Shown here: in pieces, positions 61,401 through 64,000 of the stretch
Layout of the letters: each line of letters starts with the position of its first letter
How positions within the stretch are numbered: the stretch's first letter is position 1
Source: Casuarina equisetifolia
Lineage: Eukaryota; Streptophyta; Magnoliopsida; Fagales; Casuarinaceae
Direction: 5' to 3'
DNA length: 64,000 nucleotides
Assembly (NCBI GenBank): GCA_028551475.1
Contig: CM052356.1
Coordinates: forward strand, 22,099,884-22,163,883
The notes under the pieces: generated by a model
What the model was told of the DNA's origin: nothing
Seen by the model: only the letters and a program-made list of their open reading frames with translations
Database searches by the model: none
Program-made: the position numbers and the translations under genes

Positions 61401-63001
61401 TCGACTGTTGACGTTGACGGAGGCCTCATGTGAAAGGAGGAGGCCATTAAGATCTTCCTGTGAGATCAGCGCTACCCGGGCAGGGATATAGACCGCGATG
61501 GCTTGGGCATGATAGTTTGACCCTAGCCCGCATAAAACGTGAGTGTGATACTCACTATCGTGAAGCAGTTCTCCGATCAAGGTGAGCTTATCGGAGATCT
61601 ACGTCACCTATTGAAGAAAGTCCGCAACTGATCAGTCTCCATGGCAGAGATTTTGAAGATCGAGGCGGAGGGCGGCGGTGCGTGCTGTAGATTGCTGGGC
61701 AAAGGTTGTGGCAAGGTGGCTCTAGATGGCAGCAAACGTGTGAAAAGTGGTGAGCTGGGCAATGATGGGGGCGGTGGCGGTGGTGTGAATCCACCCCATC
61801 GTCGTCCGATCTCGGACGCGCTAGTAGGCATGGGCAAGGTTGGGGATCCGGGTTACGCCGCCAAATGAGGAAAGAGAGGGCTAGGCCGAGTTGGTGGGTG
61901 CAAGGAGATGGGTGGGTGGTTCGGGTTCGGATCCCTCAACAATCGGGAAAAGGTGAGCTACGTCCAAGAAGGGTTCAAGTATTGTTCTCCAAATGATATA
62001 GTTGAAGCCATTTAGGCGTTCGGAGAGGGAAGGAGAAAAGATAATAGTTAGGGTGGGAGGAAGAGCAGCAGCAGGCGGAGGCGGGTCAGTGAGATGGGTG
62101 GAGGAGGAGTTAGACTCGGAAGATGAGGTAGACATGGTGGGTTGGGCTCGGGTAGAGAGAAAAATAGGGAAATAGGGAAGGAAAGAAAGAAAAAAAGAAG
62201 GTTGGTCAGGGAAGACCCAAAGGGATAGAAAGGAGAAGAAAACAGGGAGGGAGGGTAGGATTTAGGGCTTTCACCGGAGCTAAGCTCGAACCAAGATAGA
62301 AAAACAATGATGAACAGTAAAGGCTATCTATATTGAATTAACCCACTGCCATCTATACATCAATACACGTATATGTAGAGTGTAAAAGGAATAAAATAAT
62401 AGTCAATAGTAATAATAGGCTATGATACAACTGTGAGGCTACTATAGGTAGCTGTAGGACGATGGGACGTAGAAGAGGTCTTGTCTAATAGTTTTCACTT
62501 TCAACGGCTTCAAGTGAAAAACGAGAGCATTCTATATCGTTGTCATGCAGGGGAAGAAGAAGAGTAATATGGAGTATCAATAGATGAAAAAATGGAAAGT
62601 GAAAAAACACAAAGAAGAAGGAAAAGCAAGCATACTGGAAACGACGAGCAAATCTCGGCCATGGCGAATCCAACAAACCCGAAGAAGAATGTAACGGCTA
62701 CATAACCCCATATCATGCTTGCAGGGCCAACATAAAGAAGGGAAGAGCCGTAGAAAGGAGTTCCAATAAAAGGTGCCATCGTCGAAAAGGTTATTGCGAA
62801 TGTCTTAAATAAGCCCTGCAATTTCCCAAGAGAGAAAAGTAATAGCAATCTTGGCAACATGTTAAAGAACATGAATACATACAACCACAGGGAAACTCTT
62901 CTAAGCTCTTGCTTATATCCGAGCTCATTCAATCGTTTTTCTCCAGAATCCATCTCCATAGAGCTTGGATGCACCACAACATGCGCCTCCCTGAAACCCA
63001 T
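55454..63001 (-). CDS. BAT1-like amino acid permease (APC family) split by a Copia element
   Basis: Bidirectional amino-acid/GABA permease family of the APC superfamily, an integral membrane carrier; closest remembered relative is Arabidopsis BAT1/GABP (At2g01170). Seven exons: 63001-62897, 62815-62636, 57162-57043, 56957-56766, 56641-56336, 56260-56078 and 55945-55454. Phases close at 525 residues, as expected for the family. Signatures are [74 protein letters not shown] and [11 protein letters not shown]. Damage: a 5.3 kb retrotransposon sits in intron 2. The base pair before exon 3 is AA, not AG (57163-57164). Intron 6 begins with GC (56077-56076). The first membrane segment has a one-residue deletion ([10 protein letters not shown] for the usual FTGITPLYGSS) and two residues are missing before LFKT. 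The exons are otherwise open, so the gene is either recently silenced or uses another acceptor. Confidence 0.8.
56039..56060 (+). repeat. (GA)n microsatellite in BAT1-like intron 6
   Basis: Eleven AG/GA units. On the gene strand it is a CT run close to the donor of intron 6. Confidence 0.9.
57191..57195. repeat. target-site duplication, left copy (GTTTT)
   Basis: The 5-bp GTTTT directly outside the left LTR is repeated at 62491-62495 outside the right LTR, the size expected for Copia integrase. Confidence 0.85.
57196..57391 (-). repeat. 3' LTR of the Copia element
   Basis: 196 bp. On the minus strand it starts TGTTAGACAAG and ends CTATCT. It differs from the other LTR by about nine substitutions and one 1-bp gap by eye. 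Confidence 0.9.
59888..60321 (-). repeat. 217-bp direct tandem duplication inside the Copia integrase region
   Basis: Bases 59888-60104 are repeated at 60105-60321 with a single observed mismatch (a GAGGATAG/GGGGATAG change). The unit spans the end of GAG-pre-integrase and start of integrase (HHRLGHA region). Because 217 is not a multiple of three, it shifts the frame. Confidence 0.95.
62294..62490 (-). repeat. 5' LTR of the Copia element
   Basis: 197 bp. The first two bases on the element strand are TA where the 3' LTR has TG, one of the nine substitutions. Confidence 0.9.
62491..62495. repeat. target-site duplication, right copy (GTTTT)
   Basis: Matches 57191-57195 exactly. Confidence 0.85.
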
Positions 63002-63854
63002 GTTTGTAACAATGGATTCTGTAACTCCCAAAACATGCCAAGAAGGAAGAAGGAGAACAGTCATGCAAAGTCTCAAATTTATGTCCGGGTTTTTCCACTC
63101 CAATAGTTGGTGCTAATTCTTTGTACTCGTGCACAACCTTTTGTAGATTAATGCTCTCTGTCTCTCTCTTTTTAAATCTTTAATCAATTAGGTTCTTCCT
63201 GCCAAATTTTCACTTTTATTTTTTCAATCTTACTGCTTCCACTAAATGAAACGGAAAAGAACTCTAAAATAAAACAAATCGAACCTGGAGAATTTTGTGG
63301 AAGGTCTACTAGACTTGAGCTACTAGGTAGTAACTAGACAAGGTTAGTGCTGGTGTTGAAGGCAACACCATATAAATATGCATAAACCCTTTTCTTTGAA
63401 CAAGAATAAAAATGGTCTTCGTACCTAAAACACTTGACGAAATATTACATTCCATTTGTCAATTTTATATTCTTATAATTTTTCTGACATTTTTTATCCT
63501 TTTAAGAAACCAAAACTCAAGTTAAAATTTCCAACATGTGACCATTGACCATTGGAAACAACGTTATACTTGTATTTCCAATTTCCTGCCCTTGGTCGCA
63601 GCTTATCACTATTCTCTCTCTCAATTTTTTTTTTCTTTTTTTAAGATAGGATCTGAATATATGTATTTTTTTACCAAAAGAAAACTAAAAAAAAGAAAGC
63701 AAGAAAGAAGAAAGATAATGCCTGACGTTAATTCCGCATGAAGTATTGCTTAATTGACTTGCGGGCCATTGCGGAGTCGCTTGATGGGAAGCCCAATAAT
63801 GCTGGGATTTTGGGCCTATATCTATGTTGGGCCTTTCAAGCCTATACTTACTAA

Positions 63855-63922
<68 letters not shown>

Positions 63923-64000
63923 TGGGGATGAGGAAGCCTTGGGAGGAATTAAGAAAATTTACTGGGAGGGTGGGAGGGTGGAAGGCTGGAACCTTAACCT
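63002..64000 (-). promoter_or_regulatory. BAT1-like gene 5' flank
   Basis: Upstream flank and presumed promoter of the BAT1-like gene. It is AT-rich with CT-rich runs near 63610, which could be a leader or promoter pyrimidine patch. No other gene is seen up to the window end. Confidence 0.45.
63855..63922 (+). repeat. (ATT)n microsatellite
   Basis: About 22 uninterrupted ATT units in the 5' flank of the BAT1-like gene. Confidence 0.97.

Larger units (their letters stand above)
57196..62490 (-). mobile_element. Ty1/Copia LTR retrotransposon, degraded, 5295 bp
   Basis: Flanked by near-identical 196-197 bp LTRs and a perfect 5-bp duplication. On the minus strand the order is gag, zinc knuckle, GAG-pre-integrase, integrase, RT, RNase H, which defines Copia. 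Visible pieces: gag start near 62135; degraded zinc knuckle CQFYRHRGH near 61195; GAG-pre-integrase [10 protein letters not shown] near 60390; FIGYPPGYRGY-type end of integrase near 59350; [11 protein letters not shown] near 58800 and YLDD near 58345; RNase [13 protein letters not shown] near 57650. Frames are broken by several frameshifts and stops, so it is non-autonomous now. The polypurine tract GCAGGGGA precedes the 3' LTR (57391). Downstream of the 5' LTR the putative primer-binding site starts TGGTTCGAGC. Confidence 0.93.

Noticed and set aside
60736..61580. Several overlapping minus-strand frames rich in Pro/Ser
   Set aside because: Frameshifted gag fragments of the Copia element, counted under the element.
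1..64000. tRNA genes
   Set aside because: I scanned for B-box-like GGTTCGAATCC motifs and cloverleaf ends and found no convincing candidate by eye; tRNAscan-SE would settle it.

Overview
This is a stretch of nuclear chromosome from a flowering plant, most likely a eudicot. Genes are split by many AT-rich GT-AG introns. The gene families are plant-specific: an AAP-type amino-acid permease, a SPARK receptor kinase, a P-class PPR protein, a plastid SECA2 and a BAT1-type permease. Trinucleotide microsatellites, a Ty1/Copia retrotransposon and a plastid rRNA insert are also present. I cannot name the species from the sequence alone.

Layout. Positions 1-15000 are a decayed tandem-duplication zone. 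It holds a broken AAP permease copy (1-669), a second AAP copy with an intact six-exon reading frame (8659-10932), an orphan AAP last exon (about 5768-5965) and several degraded copies of the 3' half of the neighbouring auxilin-like gene, interleaved with the AAP pieces. The source gene, a J-domain auxilin-like protein, lies intact on the minus strand at 15005-20631 (9 exons, 564 codons). Next come a single-exon receptor-like kinase of the At1g11050 type (23099-24955), a single-exon PPR protein (26783-28225), and a four-exon minus-strand KRTCAP2-like oligosaccharyltransferase subunit (30034-32893). The last is head-to-head with a RING / pseudokinase-like / WD40 protein (33632-39406, 7 exons, 838 codons). 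Chloroplast SECA2 follows on the plus strand (40564-53634, 31 exons, 1062 codons). At the right end a BAT1-like amino-acid permease on the minus strand (55454-63001) is split by a 5.3 kb Copia element (57196-62490), and a degraded second BAT1 3' end lies at about 54500-54640.

The exon chains for the AAP, auxilin, KRTCAP2, RING/WD40, SECA2 and BAT1 genes were assembled by hand from splice signals, phase and remembered family sequence. In every one the phases close and the summed length is divisible by three. The RING/WD40-SECA2 pair plus a nearby auxilin-like J-protein recalls the Arabidopsis At1g21650/At1g21651/At1g21660 neighbourhood (from memory), so this block is probably conserved synteny with several genes inserted or retained between.

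Functional themes are amino-acid transport (AAP and BAT1, both decaying or mutated here), clathrin uncoating (auxilin), ER N-glycosylation (KRTCAP2), thylakoid/envelope protein translocation (SECA2), ubiquitin-type signalling (RING/WD40) and cell-surface signalling (RLK). I found no credible undescribed multi-gene system. The most notable signals are the interleaved AAP-auxilin duplication mosaic, a repeat inserted exactly at an AAP exon-intron border, a BAT1 gene carrying both a retrotransposon and a mutated splice acceptor, and a 23S rRNA-like plastid insert within SECA2.
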